This document shows positions 14,859 through 22,226 of a stretch of DNA of 34,147 bases, in pieces. This DNA is from an uncultured Lachnospiraceae bacterium (lineage in GTDB: Bacteria; Bacillota; Clostridia; Lachnospirales; Lachnospiraceae): assembly GCA_902781655.1 (NCBI GenBank), contig CACZJZ010000019.1:1-34147 (forward strand), in the 5' to 3' direction. Below the pieces are notes generated by a model. That model saw only the letters and a program-made list of their open reading frames with translations. It searched no databases and was not told the origin of the DNA. Every line of letters begins with the position of its first letter. Positions within the stretch are counted from its first letter, which is position 1. The position numbers were made by a program, and so were the translations under genes.

Positions 14859-15812
14859 TCAGAGAATGCCGTCCTCCCCGATCGCCTTGGCAAAGCGATC
14901 GGCGGCAGCAAGAATCACCACATTGACGACTGACTGAAACAGTCCGATCGCGGTGGACTCGCTGTATTTTGCCTGCTCGATGCCCATCCGGTAGGTGTAT
15001 GTACTGATGACCTCGGAGACCTCCATGACCTTCTTGTTTCCGAGCAGGAGCGGCGCGTCGAGGCCGATCGTCATCATTTTGGAAATCTGCAGAATCAGCA
15101 TCACGACGATGACAGATTTGATCGAGGGAAGCGTCACATAAATCAGTCTCTGAAATCTTGTGGCGCCGTCGAGATAAGCCGCCTCGTACAGGCTCTCATC
15201 CACGCCGGTCAGCGCCGCGAGATAGATGATCGTTCCCCATCCGATTTCCTTCCAGATATTGCTGGCCACATAGGTGAAAATCCACCAGCCGTTGGAGGAG
15301 AGGAACGGCACCGAAGACCCGCCGAGCTTTTGAATCATCAGATTGATGGTGCCGCCGTTCTGCGAGAACATGTTGACCACAATGCTGGCCACCACCACCC
15401 AGGAGATGAAGTGAGGCAGATACAGAATCGACTGCACCACCTTCTTGAAATACCGGTTCGCGACCTCGTTGATCATCAGCGAAACGGTGATCGTCAGCGG
15501 GAAGCTGACAGCCAGTGTCAACAGATTCAGAACAAACGTATTGCGGATGCTGTGCCAGAAATTGCTGTTGGCGAAAATTTTGCGGAACACCGCAAGCCCG
15601 ACCCAGGGACTGCCTGTGATGCCCTTGAATACGTTGTAGTTCTTGAACGCAATGACAATGCCATACATCGGCGCGTACTTGAATACGGCAAAATACAGCA
15701 GAACCGGAACCAGCATGACATAAATCCAGCGGTAATTTCTGATCCTCATCATCGTCTTGTGACGGTCTGTTCCAGATCTTCCGACTCCCATAGAATTCCC
15801 GACTATACTCAT
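14859..15812 (-). CDS. Carbohydrate ABC transporter permease (LplB/YteP-like)
   Basis: 317 aa with a short cytosolic N-terminus and six membrane segments beginning WIYVMLVPVLLYFAVFKY. FKNYNVFKGITGSPWVGL (about 56-73) is the loop characteristic of LplB/YteP, and the EAA motif is YEAAYLDGATRFQRLIYVTLPSI (about 209-231). ATG 15812 has GAGG 8 nt upstream. First gene of the sugar operon, divergent from the AraC regulator. The LplB-LplC-LplA order is the classic set associated with pectin-, rhamnogalacturonan- or other plant-derived sugars, but no glycoside hydrolase is encoded here. Confidence 0.93.
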   Translation of the reverse strand: MSIVGNSMGVGRSGTDRHKTMMRIRNYRWIYVMLVPVLLYFAVFKYAPMYGIVIAFKNYNVFKGITGSPWVGLAVFRKIFANSNFWHSIRNTFVLNLLTLAVSFPLTITVSLMINEVANRYFKKVVQSILYLPHFISWVVVASIVVNMFSQNGGTINLMIQKLGGSSVPFLSSNGWWIFTYVASNIWKEIGWGTIIYLAALTGVDESLYEAAYLDGATRFQRLIYVTLPSIKSVIVVMLILQISKMMTIGLDAPLLLGNKKVMEVSEVISTYTYRMGIEQAKYSESTAIGLFQSVVNVVILAAADRFAKAIGEDGIL

Positions 15813-16138
15813 CGCCGTACCTCACATTGCGAAAAACGCTTACTCCCCGTGCACTCTTCCTTGGATTACCCGCATCATATCATCTGCAATAACGCACAAA
15901 TACACAGAACCATCCTTTTTTTATTGCATTTCCGAACCTCATTGTTCATACTATCTGATGTAAGCTCTTGAATCCGGTTCTGATCGTGCATATTCTCCAT
16001 ATAATAATCTGGATATTTGTGCAAAAATGATAAACGCGCAGGAGGAATCGAGATCGGAAATAGCCAATAGTTTTCCAATGAGCACGGCACTATTGTTTCA
16101 ATGCGGGAGAAATTCCATTCTGGCATTTCTTCCTCCGG
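15813..16138. other. Divergent intergenic region between sugar operon and AraC regulator
   Basis: No gene is supported. A minus-strand TATGAT (within about 15870-15890) could be the -10 of the sugar operon, but no good -35 is found at 16-18 bp, which would fit an activator-dependent promoter. No clear inverted repeat that I would call an AraC site was found. Confidence 0.4.
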
Positions 16139-17068
16139 ATGCTGGAAAAACAGCACTTCACAGATATGAAGAAAAATTACAGCTATTATTTTGAAACACA
16201 GGACCGCGATTTTATCGCAAATGTCAAGGATGAACCCATCGGCATCAATTCCTTTTTTCACTGCCACGACGGATATGAAATCTATCTTTTTCTCACCGGC
16301 GACACTTCCTTCTATCTGGAGCACGACGGCAAAAAGCTGAGGCGCGGCGACCTGATCCTGATTCCCCCGTACCTGTTTCATCACTGCATGGCAGTGCCGG
16401 AAACGCCGTATCGCAGGATCGTCATCAATATCAAGAGTGAATTCTGCCGCAAGAAAGGGGAGGATTTTCAGCGCCTTCTGGATCCCTTCTATCAGGAGGA
16501 CTCGACGCACATCAACATTCTGCATCTCGAGGAAGATCAGATCCGCAGCATCATCCGCACTGCCGCGCAGCTGGAACGCGTGCTGGGAGAGGACGACTCC
16601 GCAGTAGAAAAGGATATGCTTGCGGAGGCCTATCTGACCATCATTCTCATTCTCATCTGCCGCGTATCCCGCAGGGTCTCCCGTCCGCAGTACACGACGA
16701 CGCTTCCCCCTGTGCTCGCTTCCACGTTTCAATACCTGGACGATCACCTCACAGAGCCGATCCGCCTCGAGGACATCGCGGCCAGCGTCCATCTCCATCC
16801 CGGATACCTCAACCGCGTGTTCAAATCATACGTCGGCATGCCGATGCAGAAATATCTGATACAAAAAAGACTCGCCCTCTCTCAGCAGCTGCTGAAAGAA
16901 GGCAAGTCTCCCATTGATGTCTGTTATCAGTCCGGGTTCAACAATTACTCGAACTTTTCCCGCTCTTTTTCCTCTCACTTCGGCATGTCGCCGAAGCAAT
17001 ACCAGATCTCCTCCCGAAAAGAATACGCCGTCGCGAGATCCGAATTCGCGCGCGAAGCACCGCGTTGA
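16139..17068 (+). CDS. AraC family transcriptional regulator with N-terminal cupin domain
   Basis: 309 aa. The N-terminal half has a cupin-like sensor (FFHCHDGYEIYLFLTGDTSFYLEHDGKKLRRGDLILIPPYLFHH, about 39-84). The C-terminal half has two HTH motifs (IRLEDIAASVHLHPGYLNRVFKSYVGMPMQKYLIQKRLALSQQLL and SPIDVCYQSGFNNYSNFSRSFSSHFGMSPKQY, about 213-292). It probably binds a sugar and activates the divergent ABC/oxidoreductase operon. The start is uncertain: ATG 16139 has no clear ribosome site, ATG 16166 (MKKNYSYYFE) is equally poor, and the frame is open upstream to 16082 without a standard start codon. It is convergent with the next gene, 14 nt away. Confidence 0.88.
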   Translation: MLEKQHFTDMKKNYSYYFETQDRDFIANVKDEPIGINSFFHCHDGYEIYLFLTGDTSFYLEHDGKKLRRGDLILIPPYLFHHCMAVPETPYRRIVINIKSEFCRKKGEDFQRLLDPFYQEDSTHINILHLEEDQIRSIIRTAAQLERVLGEDDSAVEKDMLAEAYLTIILILICRVSRRVSRPQYTTTLPPVLASTFQYLDDHLTEPIRLEDIAASVHLHPGYLNRVFKSYVGMPMQKYLIQKRLALSQQLLKEGKSPIDVCYQSGFNNYSNFSRSFSSHFGMSPKQYQISSRKEYAVARSEFAREAPR

Positions 17069-17082
17069 TCAGCTCATCCGGC

Positions 17083-17643
17083 TCACTCCTCCCCCACCAG
17101 CGTCACGGCGGTCATGGAATGATGCACGGCCTCGAGATACCGGCCGAACACCTCCGCCGTGCGGAGCTTGAGACTCGAGGTGTTGATGCAGGGATGCGCG
17201 CCGATAAATTCGCTGTCCAGAATGTCCCGGTCCACGAGAAGACGCACCCTGTCCGCCTTGTCATTCATCAGCCCCATGATGCTGGCGGAGCCGGGCGCAC
17301 AGTCCAGCAGCTCCTCCATCTCCTCCGGCGTCCCGAAGGAAAGCCTTGCGCAGCCGAGCTGCGAGGACAGTTCCTTCGTCTTGAATTTTTTGTCGCCCGG
17401 CATCAGCAGCAGATAATAATCCGTGTGCTGCCGGTTGGTGAGAAACAGATTCTTCACCACCTGCGCATGCAGAATTTCATCGATCTTCAGACAGGCCTCC
17501 ATCGTGTATGCCTTCGCGTCCGGGTGATCCACATGCCAGTACTCCATCCCGAGCTCGTCGAGCAGATCATAGCAGCGGATTTCCTTGGGCAGACGCCCGG
17601 ACAGATCCGCCGGACGGCCCTTGATCAGTTGATATTCTGCCAT
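17083..17643 (-). CDS. Prolyl-tRNA editing protein, ProX/YbaK family
   Basis: 186 aa. Members hydrolyse mischarged aminoacyl-tRNAs in trans (ProXp-ala clears Ala-tRNAPro). Typical segments are DAKAYTMEACLKI (about 42-54), VVKNLFLTNRQHTDYYLLLMPGDKKF (about 62-87, with the conserved lysine), GCARLSFGTPEEMEELLDCAPGSASIMGLMND (about 96-127) and GAHPCINTSSLKL near the end, which is the ProX/PrdX-type extended form. It is cytosolic. Exact tRNA and amino acid specificity is not readable. A region of 33-bp tandem repeats lies just upstream. It stands at the end of a minus-strand run after the Dabb gene. Confidence 0.88.
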   Translation of the reverse strand: MAEYQLIKGRPADLSGRLPKEIRCYDLLDELGMEYWHVDHPDAKAYTMEACLKIDEILHAQVVKNLFLTNRQHTDYYLLLMPGDKKFKTKELSSQLGCARLSFGTPEEMEELLDCAPGSASIMGLMNDKADRVRLLVDRDILDSEFIGAHPCINTSSLKLRTAEVFGRYLEAVHHSMTAVTLVGEE

Positions 17644-17683
17644 TGCACAAGCCTCACTAAAACCAGAAAACCAGCAGCATGAT

Positions 17684-17802
17684 GCCGGTTCCTCTCGATT
17701 CTGCCGCTACTCTATCTGTCGGTTCCACATGCGTTTGTCGCTTTCATGCCAGCGATTCCGCATGTATTTGCCGCTTTCATGCCTGCCGGTTCAACATGAT
17801 TC
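17684..17802. repeat. 33-bp tandem repeats, about 3.5 degenerate units
   Basis: Units at 17717-17749 and 17750-17782 are clearly related (pattern GTTCCACATGCGTTTGTCGC, then TTTCATGC). A degenerate unit precedes (17684-17716) and a partial one follows (from 17783). The array fills the gap between the ProX-type gene and the Dabb gene. It is open in one plus-strand frame but has no ribosome site and is not called as a gene. Confidence 0.65.
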
Positions 17803-17803
17803 T

Positions 17804-18106
17804 TCAGATCTCAAAATCAAAGCACACCCTGTTCTTCGTGTTCGGCCGGACCACGCCGTTCGCCACCGCGAGATGGGCCGGGTGCACCGCGTATCCCTTC
17901 AGCGCCTCCGGACTCTCCAGCGTTGTGTCGAGCATCAGGTCCGCATTCGACGAGGCGAGACCGTCGATGTTCACATGCACCTCCAGAAGCCCCGGCACCT
18001 TTCCGACAAGGCCCTCGAGTCCGGCCTTGATCTGCTTCTTCACTTCCGCCTTCTGCTCCGCGGAAAGCTCATCCTTTAACTGCCACAAAATCACATGCTT
18101 TGTCAT
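17804..18106 (-). CDS. Dabb family (stress-responsive A/B barrel) protein
   Basis: 100 aa. It starts MTKHVILWQLKDELSAEQKAEVKKQIKAGLEGL and continues with VPGLLEVHVNID and DLMLDTTLESPEALKGYAVHPAHLAV, the dimeric ferredoxin-like Dabb pattern. The biochemical role in bacteria is mostly unknown. The ATG at 18106 has GAGG 7 nt upstream. That ribosome site is the gene-proximal half of a duplicated stretch flanking a hairpin element. The frame stays open upstream through the element to 18259, so a TTG-initiated extended protein is possible in principle, as for argC. Confidence 0.85.
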   Translation of the reverse strand: MTKHVILWQLKDELSAEQKAEVKKQIKAGLEGLVGKVPGLLEVHVNIDGLASSNADLMLDTTLESPEALKGYAVHPAHLAVANGVVRPNTKNRVCFDFEI

Positions 18107-18107
18107 C

Positions 18108-18228
18108 CCTATACCTCGCTGAGGCAAAATCCGCGAATGCGGTTTTGCCGAATGCGGCAGCCGGTGCGTCAGCACCGTTGCTGCCGTTTGAAAGTTCTGC
18201 ATCAGCAGAACTTTCAAACCTATACCTC
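18108..18228 (-). repeat. Hairpin element flanked by a duplicated ribosome-binding stretch, copy 2
   Basis: The 10-base stretch GAGGTATAGG (minus strand) occurs at 18117-18108 and 18228-18219. Between them the core (18118-18218) matches copy 1 (5534-5622) almost base for base. It has the same 15-bp hairpin GTTTGAAAGTTCTGC/GCAGAACTTTCAAAC, the GGCAAAACCGC/GCGGATTTTGCC hairpin, and a 12-nt insertion giving an extra CACCGGC/GCTGGTG-type pairing. The distal half-site is preceded by GGCAG, so the original ribosome site was probably GGCAGGAGGTATAGG, like that of the 25602-25817 gene. Confidence 0.78.
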
Positions 18229-18280
18229 CTGCCGCGCTCTTCGCGGCATCATAGCACATCAGTACTCTTCCGGCGAATCT

Positions 18281-19183
18281 TCACTCACTGACAGCGTCCC
18301 GCTTCTCATGAGCAAACCCTGCCCCGTCCCGGAACCGGCAGATCATCTCGTTCGTGAGGCTCATATTCTCGAACGTCTCCGTGATATCCGCGCGGCGCAC
18401 CCACTCCGCGACGGAGAGCTCGTCCTCCTCCATCGTGATGTCCGTATCACCGTCCACCTCGCAATAATAGCCCAGCAGCAGATCAGAGTCAAAGCCCCAG
18501 GGCTGCGATTTGTAATAGCGTATGTTCTTCACCCGCAGCCCGGCTTCCTCCATAACCTCCCGGCGCACCGTATCCTCGCCGGTCTCCCCGATCTCGCAAA
18601 ATCCGGCAATCAGGGCCCTTCCCCGGTATTCTCTGCCGCGGTATCTCGTCATCAGCAGGCGGTCTCCGTCAGTCACGCCCACAATCACCGCCGGCATGAT
18701 TTTAGGATACGATACATTTCCGCACACCGGACAGACCATATTCCGTTCCTTTTCTCCGAAGCGCATGACAGCGCCGCACCGTCCGCAGAAGCGGTTGTCC
18801 CGATACCAGCCGTAGAGCTGATACGCCGTCTCTCCGGCAAAGCTCAGATCCCTCGGCCTGCTGTGCCGGAGGAGCGACAGCCGCCCGTATTCATATCCCG
18901 GTATCACCGGCGGCTCCTGAGCCGCGCTGCCCGGTTCCCTGCTCATCCACAGATAATAAGCCGTCTCCTCGATCGTGAAGAGATACTGCAGGAACGCGCC
19001 GTCAAGACCGGCCGCTTTTACCTCTTTCACCATCGGAACCGCTATGTCAGTGCCAGTCTCCTCCATCCCTGTCCGGACGAGCACATTTCTGCCGCGGAAC
19101 AGAAAGACCCGGTCCTCTTCCTCAGGCTCTCTTTTCCTGCTGTATTCATTCCGGAACACCTCCGGACCGATATCCTGAATCAT
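18281..19183 (-). CDS. nudC: NADH pyrophosphatase / NAD-cap hydrolase NudC
   Basis: 300-residue Nudix hydrolase. A zinc ribbon is formed by C133/C136 and C151/C154 (FCGRCG ... VCPVCG). The Nudix box GFCEIGETGEDTVRREVMEEAG (about 194-215) follows, then the NudC-specific SQPWGFDSDLLLGYY (about 226-240). It cleaves NADH to NMNH and AMP and can remove NAD caps from RNA. It lies 51 nt after the transporter gene on the same strand; an 8-bp AATCTTTC/GAAAGATT hairpin sits just before the start codon at 19183, where the ribosome site is weak. Confidence 0.92.
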   Translation of the reverse strand: MIQDIGPEVFRNEYSRKREPEEEDRVFLFRGRNVLVRTGMEETGTDIAVPMVKEVKAAGLDGAFLQYLFTIEETAYYLWMSREPGSAAQEPPVIPGYEYGRLSLLRHSRPRDLSFAGETAYQLYGWYRDNRFCGRCGAVMRFGEKERNMVCPVCGNVSYPKIMPAVIVGVTDGDRLLMTRYRGREYRGRALIAGFCEIGETGEDTVRREVMEEAGLRVKNIRYYKSQPWGFDSDLLLGYYCEVDGDTDITMEEDELSVAEWVRRADITETFENMSLTNEMICRFRDGAGFAHEKRDAVSE

Positions 19184-19234
19184 ACGTATTACCCAATCTT
19201 TCTGCGAAAGATTCGCGATCTCTGCCTCCTTCTC

Positions 19235-20506
19235 TCAGTGCCAGACCGCCCAGATGAAGAGATACCCTGCTGTCACCGCCACCAGCGTGAAAGGTACGCC
19301 GATTTTGCAGAAATCGCCGAAGGACACCTGGTATCCTTCCTTCTTCAGCATACCGGTCGCCGCCACGTTCGCGGACGCGCCGACCGGCGTCAGGTTCCCG
19401 CCGAGCGTTGCGCCGCTCAGCAGTCCGAAGTAGAGAAGATATGGCTCAATTCCCATCCCCGCGCAGATGCTCCGGAGCACCGGCAGCATGGTGGCGACAT
19501 ACGGGATGTTGTCGATGAACGCGGAGATCAGTACGCTCATCCATACCACGATCGTATAGAGCAGGAACAGATTCCCCCTGCCGAGACCTGCGATAAACGC
19601 GGCGAGATCATCGATCACACCGACATGCGAAACGCCGCCGATGACAATGAAGATACTGACCAGCATCAGAATCGTCTGCCAGTCGAACTGCTCGACCGCG
19701 TGCTGCAGACCGCCGAAATGATGGTATTTTGCAAAATGTGCAAAAACAGCGATGACAGCATAGATACAGCAGATACAGCCGTTTGTGATGTCCGGTTTGT
19801 TCGGAACGAACGAGGCCAGAATCAGTGTGATCACCAGCGCCACGAGAAACACAGTCGGCGCATAATCCTCGACGCGGGTCTTCTCCTCGCAGGAGACAGG
19901 TTCCTTCTCTTTGCGGAAGAGAAACATAATCACCGGCACAGTCGCGAGCGCGCCCAGCTCGACGGCAAAAAAGATGCCCGGCCTGCCGTTCATCCAGAAG
20001 AATTTGGTGAAATCCATGTGCGCATAGGCGCCCAGCATGATCGACGTCGTGTCGCCCACCAGCGTCGCCGCGCCCTGCAGGTTAGAGGAGACTGCGATCG
20101 ACAAAATCATCGGCACCGGGTTGATCTTCAGTTTGCGGCAGATCGCCAGACCAACCGGCGCCACCATCAGCACCGTCGCCACATTGTCGATGAACGCCGA
20201 GACCACACCGGCGAACAGGGACATGTACACGGCCACCATCATGGCGTTTTTGGACCGGTCGAGCAGCATATCCGCGATCCGATTCGGCATCTTTGATTCG
20301 ATGAAATAATCTACCACGATCATCGTGCCGGAAATCATCAGAATCACATTCCAGTCGATCGCGGTGAACACCTCGTTCATCGGAATGATCCCGAGAATCA
20401 TGAACAGCACCGCCGTTCCGAGCGCCGCCCAGGTGCGCCACTCCGTCCGGACTACCATCAGAACATACATGGCGATAAACAAAATAATCGCTGCCGTTTT
20501 CAACAT
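19235..20506 (-). CDS. ArsB/NhaD-type ion transporter
   Basis: 423 aa with about 11 membrane segments. The two halves carry the same signature, SAFIDNVATVLMVAPVG (first) and SAFIDNIPYVATMLPVL (second), the inverted-repeat mark of the ion transporter superfamily (ArsB, NhaD, DASS). GATLVGDTTS and GATLGGNLTPVGASANV are the paired substrate and cation loops. This fits a sodium/proton or anion permease; the arsenite pump is less likely because no arsR or arsC is nearby. ATG 20506 has GGAGG 10 nt upstream. It has a leader of about 200 nt with a long hairpin, and nudC follows it. Confidence 0.85.
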   Translation of the reverse strand: MLKTAAIILFIAMYVLMVVRTEWRTWAALGTAVLFMILGIIPMNEVFTAIDWNVILMISGTMIVVDYFIESKMPNRIADMLLDRSKNAMMVAVYMSLFAGVVSAFIDNVATVLMVAPVGLAICRKLKINPVPMILSIAVSSNLQGAATLVGDTTSIMLGAYAHMDFTKFFWMNGRPGIFFAVELGALATVPVIMFLFRKEKEPVSCEEKTRVEDYAPTVFLVALVITLILASFVPNKPDITNGCICCIYAVIAVFAHFAKYHHFGGLQHAVEQFDWQTILMLVSIFIVIGGVSHVGVIDDLAAFIAGLGRGNLFLLYTIVVWMSVLISAFIDNIPYVATMLPVLRSICAGMGIEPYLLYFGLLSGATLGGNLTPVGASANVAATGMLKKEGYQVSFGDFCKIGVPFTLVAVTAGYLFIWAVWH

Positions 20507-20557
20507 TGTGCCATTTCCTCCGCTTTCATCATCGGTCCGCTTCTGCCATTGACGCAA

Positions 20558-20607
20558 AAGCGGCGGGACCTTACCACAGCCTTTGCTATGATAAAGTCTC
20601 GCCGCTT
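20558..20607 (-). other. Long hairpin in the leader of the ArsB/NhaD-type transporter
   Basis: On the minus strand a 12-bp outer stem (AAGCGGCGAGAC/GTCCCGCCGCTT, one A-C mismatch) encloses an 8-bp inner stem (ATCATAGC/GCTGTGGT with wobble pairs, AAAG loop), followed by TTTTGCG. It could be a leaky terminator between murA and the transporter, or a regulated leader structure. It lies about 50 nt before the start codon. Confidence 0.5.
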
Positions 20608-20715
20608 GGATATTCCTGCATCAGGATCTGCCCCGGGCCGGATGGCCGTCATGACGAGGACAGATACAGCATCTCCCTCCGGATCCGCTGCCAGCTACTC
20701 CCTTTAGTCAACACG

Positions 20716-20739
20716 ATTATACTCTGACAGTAACCTGTC
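20716..20739 (-). promoter_or_regulatory. Candidate promoter and operator of the transporter/nudC unit
   Basis: A perfect -10 TATAAT (20721-20716) has immediately upstream a GACAG-gtta-CTGTC inverted repeat (20726-20739) in the spacer. The -35 is weak. The layout suits control by a repressor or a spacer-binding activator. Predicted leader is about 200 nt. Confidence 0.4.
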
Positions 20740-20795
20740 CGAAAAGATTTTCTTTCGAATCAGGCTCTGTATCGCATTCCTCCGGCATCCGTCTT

Positions 20796-22097
20796 TCACA
20801 CCGCAAGGCTCATGCGCGCCTTCCGTTCCGCGTCGGGATCGTCGGTGTCGAGCACCCGAATATCCGCGCCGAGGGACCGCAGCTTCTCCGGAAAGTCCTC
20901 GTATCCCCGCTCGATATAAACCACATCGTGAATCTCGGACCAGCCATCCGCCGCCAGTGCCGCGATGACAAGCCCCGCTCCGGCGCGCAGGTCCGGCGCC
21001 GTGATATTGGCCCCGGTGTAATACGGCACACCGGTCACGATCGCGGTATTGCCCTCGACCTTGATCTGCGCCCCCATCCGGGTCAGCTCATCCACATATT
21101 TGAACCGGCTCTCGAAGATGCTCTCCGTCACGATGCTCGTGCCGTTCGCGAGACCCAGAATCACCGTGATCTGCGGCTGCATATCCGTCGGAAATCCCGG
21201 ATACGGCAGCGTCTTGACATGCGTGTTGATCAGCCGCTTGTTCGCTGTCACCCGGACCGCGTCATCCGAAATCTCCACCTGGCACCCAATTTCCTCCAGT
21301 TTCGCCGTCAGCGACTCCAGATGCTTCGGAATGACATTGTGAATCGTGACATCTCCGCGGGTCGCCGCCGCCGCGAACATATACGTCCCGGCCTCAATCT
21401 GGTCCGGGATGATGGAATATTCCGTTCCGTGCAGCTTTTCCACGCCGCGGATACGAATCACATCCGTCCCGGCGCCCTTGATCTGCGCCCCCATGCTGTT
21501 GAGGAAATTCGCACAGTCAACAACATGCGGCTCCTTGGCGGCATTCTCGATGATCGTCAGTCCCCGCGCGAGCGATGCCGCCATCATGATATTGATGGTC
21601 GCACCCACGGACACCACATCGAGGTAGATATGACTTCCGATGAGATCCTCCGCCCCCGCGACGATCATACCGTGTTCAATGCGGACGTCCGCCCCCAAGG
21701 CGCGAAATCCCTTGACATGCTGATCGATCGGCCGGAGGCCGATGTTGCATCCCTTCGGCAGCGTCACCTCCGCCCGGCGATACTTCCCGAGCAGCGCGCC
21801 GATCAGATAATAGGAACCGCGGATTTTGCGGACCGCCTCATCCATGACCGGACCGTCCACGATCCGGGATCCATTGATCCGGAAGGTATGGCGGTCTACA
21901 CGGGTAACAATGGCGCCGATACTCTCGATGGCACTGAGAATCGCGCGGATATCGCTCACATCCGGCACATTCTCCACCAGGACGGTTTCATTTGTCATAA
22001 TGGCCGCGGAGAGAATCGGCAGCGCCGCGTTCTTGGCACCCGCGATATCCACCTCTCCGCACAGGGGATTGCCTCCCTTGATCGAGTAAAACTCCAT
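20796..22097 (-). CDS. murA: UDP-N-acetylglucosamine 1-carboxyvinyltransferase
   Basis: 433 aa. First committed step of peptidoglycan synthesis: transfer of enolpyruvate from PEP to UDP-GlcNAc in the cytosol, and the fosfomycin target. Seen are the N-terminal GGNPLCGEVDIAGAKNAALPIL (8-29), the catalytic cysteine in LPKGCNIGLRP (C117, the fosfomycin-sensitive form) and PYPGFPTDMQPQ. ATG 22097 has GAGG 6 nt upstream and gives the normal length; the open frame upstream (to 22199) is probably not translated. It follows the M23 peptidase gene and has its own promoter. Many Clostridia have two murA genes, and which one this is cannot be decided. Confidence 0.95.
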   Translation of the reverse strand: MEFYSIKGGNPLCGEVDIAGAKNAALPILSAAIMTNETVLVENVPDVSDIRAILSAIESIGAIVTRVDRHTFRINGSRIVDGPVMDEAVRKIRGSYYLIGALLGKYRRAEVTLPKGCNIGLRPIDQHVKGFRALGADVRIEHGMIVAGAEDLIGSHIYLDVVSVGATINIMMAASLARGLTIIENAAKEPHVVDCANFLNSMGAQIKGAGTDVIRIRGVEKLHGTEYSIIPDQIEAGTYMFAAAATRGDVTIHNVIPKHLESLTAKLEEIGCQVEISDDAVRVTANKRLINTHVKTLPYPGFPTDMQPQITVILGLANGTSIVTESIFESRFKYVDELTRMGAQIKVEGNTAIVTGVPYYTGANITAPDLRAGAGLVIAALAADGWSEIHDVVYIERGYEDFPEKLRSLGADIRVLDTDDPDAERKARMSLAV

Positions 22098-22140
22098 GTC
22101 GGCCTCGTTCATTTCTGCTGTTTTGTCAAAATTCGAACTA

Positions 22141-22169
22141 AGGATAAACTGAAATCCATGGGTTGTCAA
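22141..22169 (-). promoter_or_regulatory. Promoter of murA
   Basis: On the minus strand, consensus -35 TTGACA (22169-22164), 17-bp spacer and -10 TATCCT (22146-22141). Start near 22134, leader about 37 nt. It lies inside the 129-nt gap after the peptidase gene, allowing separate murA expression. Confidence 0.55.
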
Positions 22170-22226
22170 CGAACCCAACGCGCGCGGAATACAGCGCACT
22201 GATTTCTCCCTGATTTCCTCCTCTGC

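Noticed and set aside
15875-16798. 307-codon minus-strand frame opposite the AraC gene
   Set aside because: The AraC family match on the plus strand is unambiguous, and this frame shows no family features.
18095-20296. Long plus-strand open frame (733 codons)
   Set aside because: It lies antisense to the Dabb leader, nudC and the transporter gene; composition is typical of the reverse frame of GC-rich coding DNA.
19235-20506. Naming the transporter arsB
   Set aside because: No arsR, arsC or arsA is nearby, and the duplicated SAFIDN signature is shared by NhaD and other ion transporters.
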